64,000 nt of DNA, from the NCBI RefSeq assembly GCF_002936955.1, contig NZ_MPZM01000011.1, forward strand, positions 29,685 to 93,684, written 5' to 3'. Source of the stretch: Oceanisphaera arctica. GTDB taxonomy: Bacteria; Pseudomonadota; Gammaproteobacteria; Enterobacterales; Aeromonadaceae. The notes under the pieces are model-generated. The model was not told where the DNA came from, searched no databases, and saw only the letters and a program-made list of their open reading frames with translations. The position numbers and the translations under genes are program-made. Position 1 is the stretch's first letter, and each line of letters begins with the position of its first letter. Shown piece by piece: positions 30,323 through 38,295 of this stretch.

Positions 30323-30950
30323 GGACAAAGAGCCCGCTCCGCCGACTCGCCGTAAATCCATCCGTGGAGGCTCTCTGTTTCATCCCTGAAACAGAAGGTC
30401 GGCCGAGCAGATCCCTTTGCCCTTCTGTTAATCCCGGCGTGCTCTGCGGAAAAACACAACATCAGAGTCAGAGCCTACCCTGTAGCCGCCACTTCAGTTG
30501 GCGGATCAGACTACTCCGTAGCAACAGACAGTACTGCGCAATATTGGCGGCAACACGTCGGACAAAGGGCCCGCTCCGCCGACTCGCCGTAAATCCATCC
30601 GTGGAGGCTCTCTGCTTCATCCCTGAAACAGAAGGTCGGCCGAGCAGATCCCTTTGCCCTCCTGTCAATCCCAGCGTGCTCTGCGGAAAAACACAACATC
30701 AGAGTCTACCCTGTAGCCGCCACTTCAGTTGGCGGATCAGACTACTCCGTAGCAACAACCAGTACTGCGCGATATCGGCAGCAACCTGTCGGACAAAGGG
30801 CCCGCTCCACCGACTCGCCGTAAATCCATCCGTGGAGGCTCAGCCGCGCCATCCGTGGCGCGGATGGTCGGCCGAGCAAATCCCTTTGCCCTCCTGTCAA
30901 TTCCGGCGTGGCCTGAAAAAGAGGCCCCTTCCTCGAACCGCCCACAAAAC
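30323..30950. repeat. Composite hairpin element in three tandem copies
   Basis: Units begin at 30323, 30560 and 30791 (spacing 237 and 231 bp). Each opens with GGACAAAG and a GC-rich stem, contains a short TCCA-TCCG-TGGA hairpin, a second hairpin just before GGTCGGCCGAGC, and a tail with CTCCTGTCA. The second hairpin is CTGTTTCA-TCCC-TGAAACAG in copy one (30375-30394), nearly the same in copy two (30612-30631, one mismatch), but CCGCGCCA-TCCG-TGGCGCGG in copy three (30844-30863). The first two tails also carry the CTTCAG hairpin. The long reading frame spanning the array is a by-product. Confidence 0.85.
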
Positions 30951-31320
30951 CATCAACTAACCGTTATGCATCTCACTTTTTCATTTTTGCAATTGCCCTT
31001 CCCCACCTCTGCGGCCAGAATAGACGCATTTGAAAACCGGTGTAGCAGGGAATGACGGCCTGAAACGTCAGGGCGGTAGCGTGGGTGAATGATACGATTG
31101 GCATACCTGCCCGACCATCCAGACGACTGCATGTGCAGCATATTTAACAGCCATCTGGAAATGATGCGTGAAATCACCACAGGCGATGCGCATTTATCAC
31201 CCATTGTAATGAGAAATTATCTGCAGATCAGCGGGTTAAGAAAACGTCAATGTTGATACTGCGCACATCTCGGAACAAATATGCGCATGCGTGTATATGA
31301 GCATGCGTAGTATTAAAATG
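30951..31320. other. Gap between tandem repeats and cassette cluster
   Basis: No convincing gene. A 55-codon reading frame (31089-31256, beginning MIRLAYLPDH) has no ribosome site and no recognisable similarity. GCATGCG occurs twice at 31284-31307. The last base, G 31320, is the probable left recombination point of the cassette cluster. Confidence 0.4.
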
Positions 31321-31350
31321 TTATACCTAATAATCGAATCAGGAGAATTT

Positions 31351-31617
31351 ATGATGAAGTGGCTATGGGTAGTTGCCGCAACTGTATTATTACAGCCTTC
31401 AATTGTAGTAGCAGAAGAAGGCTACATGTGCGGGCACTATTACAAAAACATTCAGAGAAAAGAGAAAAACATTAAGAGCTATGGCTCTGATCTATCTTCC
31501 ATCGCTAGGGACAAGCTATTTGAAGATTTGAAATTTGACACTACACAGTGCATATCTGAATGCGAAGGTCAGAAATTCAAATATTGCAATGAGATAGCAA
31601 AATGGATTTCCAAGTAA
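31351..31617 (+). CDS. Cassette A: small exported cysteine-containing protein, unknown
   Basis: An 88-residue protein starting at ATG 31351, 5 bp after AGGAG (ATG 31354 is equally possible). A clear Sec signal peptide (KWLWVVAATVLLQPSIVVA) with cleavage likely before EEGYMCGHYY. The mature part is about 68 residues, Lys-rich, with four cysteines (CGHYY, TTQC, SECEG, KYCN) that could form two periplasmic disulfides. Not recognised. Codon and base use are far AT-richer than the chromosomal genes. The stop is 1 bp before the attC R'' box, as in typical cassettes. Confidence 0.75.
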   Translation: MMKWLWVVAATVLLQPSIVVAEEGYMCGHYYKNIQRKEKNIKSYGSDLSSIARDKLFEDLKFDTTQCISECEGQKFKYCNEIAKWISK

Positions 31618-31618
31618 G

Positions 31619-31720
31619 GTATAACAAGGCGCAGCAATCTGACTCCGCAAACCTTGTCACCTTTTCTGCATTCGCAGCAAAGCCGCCAAGTTTGCTACGC
31701 AGCTGTGCTAGGCGTTAGGC
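31619..31720 (+). other. attC site of cassette A
   Basis: R'' GTATAAC at 31619-31625 and R' GTTAGGC at 31714-31720 bound an imperfect inverted repeat. The left arm (AACAAGGCGCAGCAATCTG...CGCAAAC) pairs in blocks (AAC, AGCA, CTG, GCAAAC) with the complement of the right arm (GTTTGCTACGCAGCTGTGCT...GTT), leaving unpaired bases as attC sites do. The crossover point would be G31714|T31715. Confidence 0.78.
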
Positions 31721-31735
31721 TTATCCGAGGAGCAT

Positions 31736-32278
31736 ATGGACGAAATGGATGATGAGTTAGCTCAAGTATTCGGATATGAAAGTACTGAGCATTACAGGCG
31801 TGAAACCGAAGAGCGTGAGCGGGTTTTTAACAAGTCAAGAGACTTTTACAATAAACCTCCGGAAGAATGGCCTGCTATAAAATTTAACTGGGATTACCGA
31901 TTAGAATCTCAAAGATTTTGCTTTGATGGTCTAACACAGTCTGATTTTGAAAAAATGTATCCTGACGGACTGGTTCTTGGCCATATGCCTCTAAAAGAAT
32001 TTGATAAATATTTGTGTCATTACAGTCGGCGAGATGGCGACGAATTATGGGAACTTGGCTGTCAATCGAAACTAGCCAAGATGATAGTGTATTTATCTGA
32101 GGGAAACCCTATTACTCCTCCTGTAATTAAGCCTATAGAGAATAACGAAGTTATTTTTCAAGGTGGTCATCATCGCTACGCTGTAGCTAAAGCTATAGAA
32201 AACGAAGAGGTTTTGTTCTATGCGTACCGTGAACACATTCCAAAACTTAATCAGTTTATGAATATACTTTGGGCATAA
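31736..32278 (+). CDS. Cassette B: ParB/sulfiredoxin-fold-like protein
   Basis: A 180-residue protein. The second half resembles the ParB/Srx N-terminal fold: a target-position loop (KMIVYLSEGNPITPPVIKPIENNEVIFQ) followed by GGHHRYAVAKAIENEEVLFYA, the counterpart of the G(E/H)RR/HHR nucleotide-binding motif. The first 100 residues are charged and unassigned. Such domains occur in CTPases, kinases and nucleases, so activity is open. Start ATG 31736 follows GAGGAG closely. Its stop abuts the next attC R'' box. Confidence 0.72.
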   Translation: MDEMDDELAQVFGYESTEHYRRETEERERVFNKSRDFYNKPPEEWPAIKFNWDYRLESQRFCFDGLTQSDFEKMYPDGLVLGHMPLKEFDKYLCHYSRRDGDELWELGCQSKLAKMIVYLSEGNPITPPVIKPIENNEVIFQGGHHRYAVAKAIENEEVLFYAYREHIPKLNQFMNILWA

Positions 32279-32377
32279 GCCTAACAAGTTATTGCAACAG
32301 GGAAAATAACAGTAGGCTTTGCTCCTGCGTCGCAAATTATAGCCAACTATTATTTTCCTCTGAGTGAAGCGTCATGC
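32279..32377 (+). other. attC site of cassette B
   Basis: R'' GCCTAAC at 32279-32285 and a degenerate R' GTCATGC at 32371-32377. The arms pair well over GGAAAATAA, AGT and GGCT (32308-32325 against 32341-32358). R'' is the exact complement of the GTTAGGC that opens cassette B. Confidence 0.66.
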
Positions 32378-32544
32378 GTAAAGAGAAGGGAATCATGGAT
32401 TCAGCATTTTCTTAATTAGTAAACTCTATCGGTCTGGAGGCCATAAAAATTATTGGGTCCGCCGCTGTCGCGGCATAATTTATTGCGCTACTTTTACATT
32501 TTAATTTCTAATTATTTTTACATTAATTTCATTTGAGGTGTGCC

Positions 32545-33297
32545 GTGGTTTTGTTGAATTTAGCTAAATTTTTTGTTTTACCTGTGTTAACTCTTATATC
32601 TTTCGGAACAAATTCTGCTGATTTAAACTTAAGGAAAGGGATGGGTTTGAATGATGGTAGTTATGTTCCAGCAGCTATAATTATTAAAGGTGATATTTCT
32701 CAGGGTGATTATGATAAGTTTTTCGGATTGTTTGTTGATTCACTAACGCATGAATATCCTGTTGAGGATATTGTTATTACTGGGTCTAATGGAGGAGATC
32801 TGGATGAGGCTATTAAAATAGGCAGGTTTATAGATAGGTTTTATTTGCCAGTTAAGTCGTTTGGTGATTGCTACAGTGCATGCTCGTTTATATTATTTTC
32901 GGCAAAGTATAGAATTTTTGTTGGTAGGGTTGGTTTGCATCGTCCATATTTTGATAAGGCATATTACGCTGGGTTATCTGCCGGTAAAGCACAGTTAAGA
33001 TATAAAGAGATGAGTGCAGTGGTTAGAGAATATCTAATTGAACAGGATGTGGCGGTAAATGTTATTGATAAAATGTTTTCTGTGTCTTCATCGGATATGT
33101 GGATTCTTAATAGTAATGAGGCGTTTGAAATTTTTGGTATTATGAAGCCATCTTTTCATGAGTGGGTGAAAGCTAAGTGCTCAGGTGGTGGCTCAGTATA
33201 TCTGGATGTCGATTCTGAATGTTTGAACAAGGTAATGTGGTCAGCAAAAAATGAAGAACTATTAAAGTGGCTTGAACAAGGTCTGGAAAGTATGTGA
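32545..33297 (+). CDS. Third cluster gene: exported ClpP/crotonase-fold protein (COG3904-like)
   Basis: A 250-residue protein. GTG 32545 is preferred as start, with GAGGTG 5 bp upstream; the frame begins at a TTG 12 bp earlier. Signal peptide LAKFFVLPVLTLISFGTNSA. The mature domain matches predicted periplasmic ClpP-like proteins: IVITGSNGGDLDEAIKIGRFI (oxyanion strand and SxGG), GDCYSACSFILFSA with the candidate nucleophile Ser in SAC, and GLHRPYF with the candidate catalytic His. Very AT-rich. The substrate is unknown, and the C-terminal 70 residues are unassigned. Confidence 0.75.
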   Translation: MVLLNLAKFFVLPVLTLISFGTNSADLNLRKGMGLNDGSYVPAAIIIKGDISQGDYDKFFGLFVDSLTHEYPVEDIVITGSNGGDLDEAIKIGRFIDRFYLPVKSFGDCYSACSFILFSAKYRIFVGRVGLHRPYFDKAYYAGLSAGKAQLRYKEMSAVVREYLIEQDVAVNVIDKMFSVSSSDMWILNSNEAFEIFGIMKPSFHEWVKAKCSGGGSVYLDVDSECLNKVMWSAKNEELLKWLEQGLESM

Positions 33298-33890
33298 TAG
33301 ATACTTTCGTGACTTGGGAATAAAGAGCAATCTTATATCCGTCATTCCGCACCTAATTCCCGGATTTAAAATTGTGACGATTATCTCAAAATCACCGTCA
33401 GTATTAGGTTCTAGCTGACACTAGGAAGGGTATTGTGTATTAATGCTCGGTTACGCTATTTTTATCCCAAATTCAGGAGGTTGAAGGTTATGTCCTTCCT
33501 TTCGATAGCTCTGTATTACACATCGACATCAAAACCGCTAGTTCGCTTATTTTCTTAAAACGAGTAGACATCTTCGCCGAAAATAAATCTAAAAATAGGT
33601 GCGGAATGTCGGTTCATATTAAATAGAGCATCACGCTTGATCATCGGCGGGTACAGCTGCCACGAAAGAAATATATCAGCATTTTATCTATACGCGGCAG
33701 CGATTTCCCTGCAGATGAAAATGTGTTACCAGCTGCCTAGGGAAAATCTACCCACGATATCTGTGTTATAAAAATACCAGAGTCAATGCACAACGATATG
33801 ACACACGACGGGCCTGACTGATTGAAATAAAAAATTTTATAATTAGTTAAAAATCATGTAAATAATGTGACCTGCGTAGAATAAAGCAAA
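33298..33890. other. AT-rich non-coding stretch of the third cassette block
   Basis: About 590 bp with no reading frame worth calling. A 13-bp perfect inverted repeat, CATTCCGCACCTA (33343-33355) and TAGGTGCGGAATG (33596-33608), brackets 240 bp. This is unusually long for space between a cassette gene and its attC site and may contain a decayed cassette. Confidence 0.5.
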
Positions 33891-33966
33891 GCCTAACAAG
33901 GCCAATCACAAACGCCAGCAAGCTGGCTGGACTCGCTGACGCTCGCCCGTGTTGGCGGCGTTACCT
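33891..33966 (+). other. Terminal attC site of the cluster
   Basis: R'' GCCTAAC (33891-33897); R' GTTACCT (33960-33966). The arms AACAAGGCCAATCACAAACG and the complement of CCCGTGTTGGCGGCGTT pair in blocks AAC, GCCAA, CAC, CG, with an extra T in the left arm as expected of the extrahelical bases that orient attC recombination. The non-matching TTACCT after G33960 would be chromosomal flank. Confidence 0.74.
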
Positions 33967-34003
33967 GACTGTAATACCAGCTCACGCCAGTCTACAAAAA
34001 TAT

Positions 34004-34035
34004 AAAGCGGGAAGGTCGCCCTCCCCGCTTTTTGC
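34004..34035. terminator. Bidirectional terminator between cassette cluster and the 45-residue protein gene
   Basis: A 9-bp GC-rich stem GCGGGAAGG / CCTCCCCGC (one G-T pair) with loop TCGC; AAA before and TTTTT after on plus, TTTATATTTTT after on minus. A near-identical hairpin follows ndh at 39296-39325. Confidence 0.85.
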
Positions 34036-34060
34036 TTTCAGCCTGTTCTCTCTGGAAGTA

Positions 34061-34198
34061 TTAATCAATCTGCTTGTCTTTGGTTATGGATAAAACGCCG
34101 ATGCACACAACTGCCACGGCGATAAATCCGGCCAGAATAATCACGGGCATGGCGGCGTAGCCCAGTATATGCCATATAACGTATTCCAAGGTGCTCAT
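34061..34198 (-). CDS. TIGR02808-type 45-residue membrane protein
   Basis: MSTLEYVIWHILGYAAMPVI opens a 45-residue protein with one long hydrophobic helix (PVIILAGFIAVAVVCIGVL) and a short charged tail (TKDKQID). It resembles the TIGR02808 family of very short membrane proteins seen near nap genes in Vibrio and Shewanella relatives. AGGGG is 7 bp before the ATG. It lies downstream of napC on the same strand, separated by a composite hairpin element, and may be an accessory of the nap system; function unknown. Confidence 0.75.
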   Translation of the reverse strand: MSTLEYVIWHILGYAAMPVIILAGFIAVAVVCIGVLSITKDKQID

Positions 34199-34355
34199 CG
34201 CTTTCCCCTTCTTGTTTCCGGTCTCCGGTATTTATACCCATCGGACTAAAGATCTGATCGTTGCTGAGCTCGGTGGGAGCCCTTCTTTATTGCCTCTTCA
34301 CGAGCGCCGAGCTATCTGTAGACGATACCAGCAGGCCACTCCCTGCCGTCAGGGA

Positions 34356-34589
34356 GGATAAAGGGTGCAGCTCCGCCGACCCTCCGCGCCATGGCCGAAA
34401 ATTGCTCCTGCATTTTCGGCATTCCCGCCATCCCTGGCGGTCAGATGCGCGGCGGAGCCCCCATGGGGCGCGCTTGCTCGCCGTGACGAGATGTTTCAGC
34501 CCGACCGAACATCCGGCGAATGTTCGCAGCGGGTTGAAACATCGAGTGCCATGTCTTTACGGCGTGTCGGGGGAGCTGGCCGTTTATCC
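34356..34589. repeat. Composite hairpin element, copy 5 (inverted relative to copy 1)
   Basis: Closing stems GGATAAA/TTTATCC, CAGCTCC/GGAGCTG and CCGAC/GTCGG join the ends. Inside: a hairpin at 34394-34420 with apex GC-TCCT-GC, CCGCCA-TCCC-TGGCGG at 34425-34440, and a two-stage hairpin with outer arms GTTTCAGCCCG (34493-34503) and CGGGTTGAAAC (34530-34540) around CGAACAT/ATGTTCG. The block CATGGGGCG through the last hairpin is the reverse complement of the corresponding part of the copy at 26 kb, with altered but still pairing outer stems. Confidence 0.78.
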
Positions 34590-34639
34590 GACCTTTGCGC
34601 AGAGCCACCAAGCAGATCTGTCGTTTAACCTGTTTGGTA

Positions 34640-35215
34640 TTATTGCCAGCCTTCCACGTCTCTCATGTCCGGCAGTTTATGGGCAATGCCCTTGTGGCAG
34701 TCCACACAGGTTTTGTCGCCAGCAGCCAGAGCGGTAGAGTGTTGGCTTACTGCACGCGGGCCCTGCTCCGAGAAGTCCATATAGTCGAACTGGTGACAGT
34801 TACGGCACTCCTGCGAGTTGTTTTCTTTCATTCGTTGCCACTCGCGGTGCGCCAGATGCCCGCGCCGTTCCTTGAACTTTTCGTCCGTATCTATGGTGCC
34901 AATAAAGTGAAAGGCCAGCTCTTTGGATGCCTGCACCTTGCGCACTATCTTATCGGTCCAGTTATGAGGAACGTGGCAGTCGGAGCAGATGGCACGCACA
35001 CCCGAACGGTTGGAGTAGTGAATGGTTTCACGGATCTCCTTCACGATGGGGGCGTGACAGCCGGAACAGAACTGCTCCGTGTTGGTGGCTTCCATTCCGG
35101 TGTTAAAGGCACCCCAGAACAGTAATCCACCGATAAAGCCCATCAGCAACACAACCCCTGCCGCGGCCTTACTGGGTGTGGATAAACGCTTCCAGAATCT
35201 TTTTAATAATTTCAT
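34640..35215 (-). CDS. napC: NapC/NirT family tetraheme c-type cytochrome
   Basis: Membrane-anchored quinol dehydrogenase that passes electrons to NapB/NapA. It has 191 residues from ATG 35215 (MKLLKRFWKRLSTPSK); a GTG 9 bp upstream is also open. One N-terminal anchor helix (AGVVLLMGFIGGLLFWGAF) and four heme motifs, CSGCH, CSDCH, CRNCH and CVDCH, in the periplasmic domain. It follows napB by 26 bp, last gene of napFDABC. Confidence 0.94.
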   Translation of the reverse strand: MKLLKRFWKRLSTPSKAAAGVVLLMGFIGGLLFWGAFNTGMEATNTEQFCSGCHAPIVKEIRETIHYSNRSGVRAICSDCHVPHNWTDKIVRKVQASKELAFHFIGTIDTDEKFKERRGHLAHREWQRMKENNSQECRNCHQFDYMDFSEQGPRAVSQHSTALAAGDKTCVDCHKGIAHKLPDMRDVEGWQ

Positions 35216-35241
35216 GACTCTCACTCTTAAGTCGCGCTTTA

Positions 35242-35724
35242 TTACCGCAATGAATCGACGCTCTGGAAGCTGTTATCAACCAAAGGTTTTGCGTCTGCCT
35301 GTGGCACGTGACACTGCAAACAGAAGTAACGACGCGGCGACACATCCGACAGTACCTGTTCCTGACGATTCACATAATGAGTGACGCTGATTTTGGTGGC
35401 GCCCATTTCCTTGGCGTTTTTCCAGCTATGACAAGAAAGACACTTGTTGGCGTTTAACGACACTTCATAGTTACGGATGGTATGAGGCACAAGGGGTGGC
35501 TGATACACATAGTTACTGTCTAATTGGTGATCTTTGGGGAAGCGCTTGAAGTCGTCCGCAGGGCGCGTAGTTTCAATTTCGCTCATCCCACGTAAAGAGC
35601 CCACACCACCGATGCCGCCCGGATTACTGGCAGCCTGTGTGTAGATATCGTTGGCATCTTCTGCCTGTACTGCACCGAACAGCAGCGTACTTGCCGCGAC
35701 CAATGCCATGATGATTTTTTTCAT
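35242..35724 (-). CDS. napB: Periplasmic nitrate reductase diheme cytochrome subunit
   Basis: Small electron-transfer subunit of NapAB. ATG 35724 is chosen because it has GGAG 6 bp upstream and opens a signal peptide (MKKIIMALVAASTLLFGAVQA); the upstream extension is not cleavable. It has 160 residues with two heme c motifs, CLSCH and CLQCH, and typical distal histidines (VPHTI, VTHYV). Confidence 0.94.
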   Translation of the reverse strand: MKKIIMALVAASTLLFGAVQAEDANDIYTQAASNPGGIGGVGSLRGMSEIETTRPADDFKRFPKDHQLDSNYVYQPPLVPHTIRNYEVSLNANKCLSCHSWKNAKEMGATKISVTHYVNRQEQVLSDVSPRRYFCLQCHVPQADAKPLVDNSFQSVDSLR

Positions 35725-35793
35725 AACCTGCTCCGATTCTTTTTTGATCACCCAATACCACATGAATGGATTGGGTGATTGTCGGTGATGACG

Positions 35794-38286
35794 TTATACG
35801 CTCGCGATTCGGGTGATTTTCACCGGACACTTTTTGTAGTCCGTCTGCTTGGATAGCGGATCGGTGGCATCCAGAATCAACTTGTTGACCAGAATGCGCG
35901 CATCAAAGAAGGGAACGAATACCAGGCCTTGCGGCGGGCGGTTACGACCACGGGTTTCAACTCGGGCACGCACTTCACCCCGCGGTGACTGAATAAGCAC
36001 TTCATCACCACGGCGCAGGTTACGCGCCTGGGCATCATCAGGGTGGATATAGCAATTCGCATCCGGTACCGCTTTGTAAAGCTCGGGCACACGACGGGTC
36101 ATGGTACCGGTATGCCAGTGTTCCAGCACGCGGCCGGTACATAACCACAAGTCGTATTCATCATTGGGCACCTCTGGTGGTGCTTCGTAAGGCGCCGAAA
36201 TGATCAGGGCCTTGCCATCGGGCTGACCGTAGAAGTCCCGGCCTTCACGTTTGGCATAGGGGTCATATTCGGGGTTGAAACGCCACAGGGTTTCCTTGCC
36301 ATCCACCACCGGCCAACGCAAACCACGCACGTTATGATAAACATCGTAGGGGGCCAGATCGTGGCCGTGCCCGCGCCCAAACTCGGCATATTCTTCAAAC
36401 AGGCCTTTTTGTACGTAGAAACCGGCATCCTTTGCATCGTCGTTCAGTTCCTGTGCTTCGGTCAGTGGGAATTGATCCACCTTGCCGTTGGCAAACAGGA
36501 TGTCATACATGGTCTTGCCCCTAAGCTCTGGCGCCTTGGCCATCAATTCTTCATCCCACACTTCTTCGATGTTGAAGCGCTTGGCGAATTCCATGATTTG
36601 CCAAAGATCGGATCTTGCTCCTTCCACCGGCGACACCTGCTGGTACCACACCTGGGTACGACGCTCGGCATTGCCATAGGCCCCCTCTTTTTCTACCCAC
36701 ATGGCGGTAGGTAAAATCAGATCCGAGGCTTGTGCGGTCACCGTTGGGTAGGGGTCTGAACACACAATGAAGTTGTCGGGGTTGCGGTAACCCGGCAGGC
36801 GTTCGGTGTTGATGTTCGGGCCCGCCTGCATGTTGTTGTTACACATGACCCAGTACGCATTCAGTACACCGTCTTTGAGCATCCGGTCTTGCTGCACCGC
36901 ATGAAAGCCCGGTTTTGGCGGTATGGTGCCTTCCGGCAGCTTCCAGATTTTTTCTGCAATCTTGCGGTGTTTTGGGTTGGCAACCAGTAAGTCCGCTGGC
37001 AGGCGGTGTGAAAAGGTGCCTACTTCACGGGCCGTACCACAAGCCGACGGCTGACCCGTTAACGAGAAGGGGCTGTTACCCGGCTCCGAGATTTTACCGG
37101 TGAGCAGGTGCAGGTTGTACACCAGGCTTTGCATCCACACGCCACGGGTATGCTGGTTCATGCCCATGGTCCACAGCGACATGACCTTGGTATCGGGATC
37201 CGCGTATTGTTTGGCCAGTGCAATCAGGTCTTCCGGTAGCACGCCGGACATTTCCGCCGCTTTTTCTACCGTATAAGGCGCAACCGATGCTTTATATTCT
37301 TCAAACGAAATGTCCGAGATATCGCCCGAGTTGGGGTTCTTCGCTTTAACCTGTAATGGGTCATCATCACGCAGGCCATAACCAATATCGGTCTGCGCTT
37401 GCTTGAAGTGGGTGTGTTTATCAACAAAGTCCCAGTTAACCGCGTCGTTTTCAATGATGTAGTTGGCAATAAAGTTGGCAATGGCCAGATCCGACTGCGG
37501 ATGGAAAATCATGCCTCGGTCGGCCAGTTCAAAGCTGCGATGGTAATAGGTTGAAAGCACGTTCACTTTGACATGGGAGTAACTCAAGCGACGGTCGGTG
37601 ATGCGCGTCCAGAGTACCGGGTGCATTTCGGCCATGTTGGAGCCCCACAGCACGAAGGAGTCGGCATGTTCAAAGTCGTCATAACAGCCCATGGGCTCAT
37701 CGATACCAAAGGTACGCATAAAGCCGACCACGGCAGAGGCCATACAATGGCGGGCATTGGGATCCAGGTTGTTGGAACGGAAACCCGCCTTCATCAATTT
37801 AGAGGCCGCGTAACCTTCCATTACGGTCCACTGACCCGAACCAAACATGCCCACACTGGTGGGGCCTTTTTCCTTGAGGGCTTTTTTGAATTTCTCCGCC
37901 ATCACATCAAACGCCTGATCCCAGGACACCGGGGCGAAATCGCCGTCTTTATCAAACTGACCATTCTTCATGCGCAGCAGTGGTGTGGTTAACCGGTCTT
38001 TTCCGTACATGATTTTCGACAGAAAATACCCTTTAATGCAGTTCAACCCCTTGTTGACGGGGGCTTCGGGGTCGCCCTGGGTGGCAACCACGCGGCCATT
38101 CTGGGTGCCGACCAGTACAGAACAGCCGGTGCCACAAAAGCGGCAGGGTGCCTTGTCCCATTTAATGGCGGTTTCATCCGAGCTGACGATCAGATTGGTG
38201 GCAGAAATGGGGAGGCTTATTCCGGCCACGGCCGCGGCAGAAGCGGCCGCATTTGCCTTTACAAAGGCACGTCTGGTTAATTTCAT
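35794..38286 (-). CDS. napA: Periplasmic nitrate reductase catalytic subunit
   Basis: Mo-bis-MGD and [4Fe-4S] enzyme reducing nitrate to nitrite. The 830 residues match the family length. The N-terminal twin-arginine signal is [19 protein letters not shown]. The cluster ligands are in [12 protein letters not shown] followed by LNCIKGYF; the Mo-ligating cysteine is within the [10 protein letters not shown] segment. It needs NapD for export control and MobAB-type cofactor maturation; mobB is also in this window. Intact. Confidence 0.97.
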   Translation of the reverse strand: MKLTRRAFVKANAAASAAAVAGISLPISATNLIVSSDETAIKWDKAPCRFCGTGCSVLVGTQNGRVVATQGDPEAPVNKGLNCIKGYFLSKIMYGKDRLTTPLLRMKNGQFDKDGDFAPVSWDQAFDVMAEKFKKALKEKGPTSVGMFGSGQWTVMEGYAASKLMKAGFRSNNLDPNARHCMASAVVGFMRTFGIDEPMGCYDDFEHADSFVLWGSNMAEMHPVLWTRITDRRLSYSHVKVNVLSTYYHRSFELADRGMIFHPQSDLAIANFIANYIIENDAVNWDFVDKHTHFKQAQTDIGYGLRDDDPLQVKAKNPNSGDISDISFEEYKASVAPYTVEKAAEMSGVLPEDLIALAKQYADPDTKVMSLWTMGMNQHTRGVWMQSLVYNLHLLTGKISEPGNSPFSLTGQPSACGTAREVGTFSHRLPADLLVANPKHRKIAEKIWKLPEGTIPPKPGFHAVQQDRMLKDGVLNAYWVMCNNNMQAGPNINTERLPGYRNPDNFIVCSDPYPTVTAQASDLILPTAMWVEKEGAYGNAERRTQVWYQQVSPVEGARSDLWQIMEFAKRFNIEEVWDEELMAKAPELRGKTMYDILFANGKVDQFPLTEAQELNDDAKDAGFYVQKGLFEEYAEFGRGHGHDLAPYDVYHNVRGLRWPVVDGKETLWRFNPEYDPYAKREGRDFYGQPDGKALIISAPYEAPPEVPNDEYDLWLCTGRVLEHWHTGTMTRRVPELYKAVPDANCYIHPDDAQARNLRRGDEVLIQSPRGEVRARVETRGRNRPPQGLVFVPFFDARILVNKLILDATDPLSKQTDYKKCPVKITRIASV

Positions 38287-38295
38287 GGCTTGTCC

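Larger units (their letters stand above)
31321..33960 (+). mobile_element. Integron-like gene cassette cluster without an integrase (CALIN-like)
   Basis: An AT-rich block in GC-rich surroundings holding three genes, all on the plus strand, the first two each followed directly by an attC-like site. Cassette A runs from T31321 to G31714, B from T31715 to G32371, and a third block to G33960. The cassette ends are mutually consistent: GTTATAC at 31320-31326 is complementary to GTATAAC at 31619-31625 (A), and GTTAGGC at 31714-31720 to GCCTAAC at 32279-32285 (B). No intI gene and no attI were seen in the window. Confidence 0.75.

Noticed and set aside
30323..30950. CRISPR array
   Set aside because: Units are 231-237 bp and palindromic throughout, with no short repeats separated by unique spacers and no cas genes.
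30217..30960. 247-codon plus-strand frame across the tandem repeats
   Set aside because: The translated repeats come from the hairpin units and the frame begins inside yegD antisense; no start signal. Treated as a by-product of repeat periodicity.
31089..31256. 55-codon frame MIRLAYLPDH...
   Set aside because: No ribosome site, no similarity recognised, sits between repeats and the cassette boundary. Could be a remnant, but not supportable as a gene.
31321..33960. Prophage or genomic island with integrase
   Set aside because: No recombinase, phage or conjugation gene present, and the nearby tRNA-Pro is 10 kb away with no visible repeat of its 3' end at the block.
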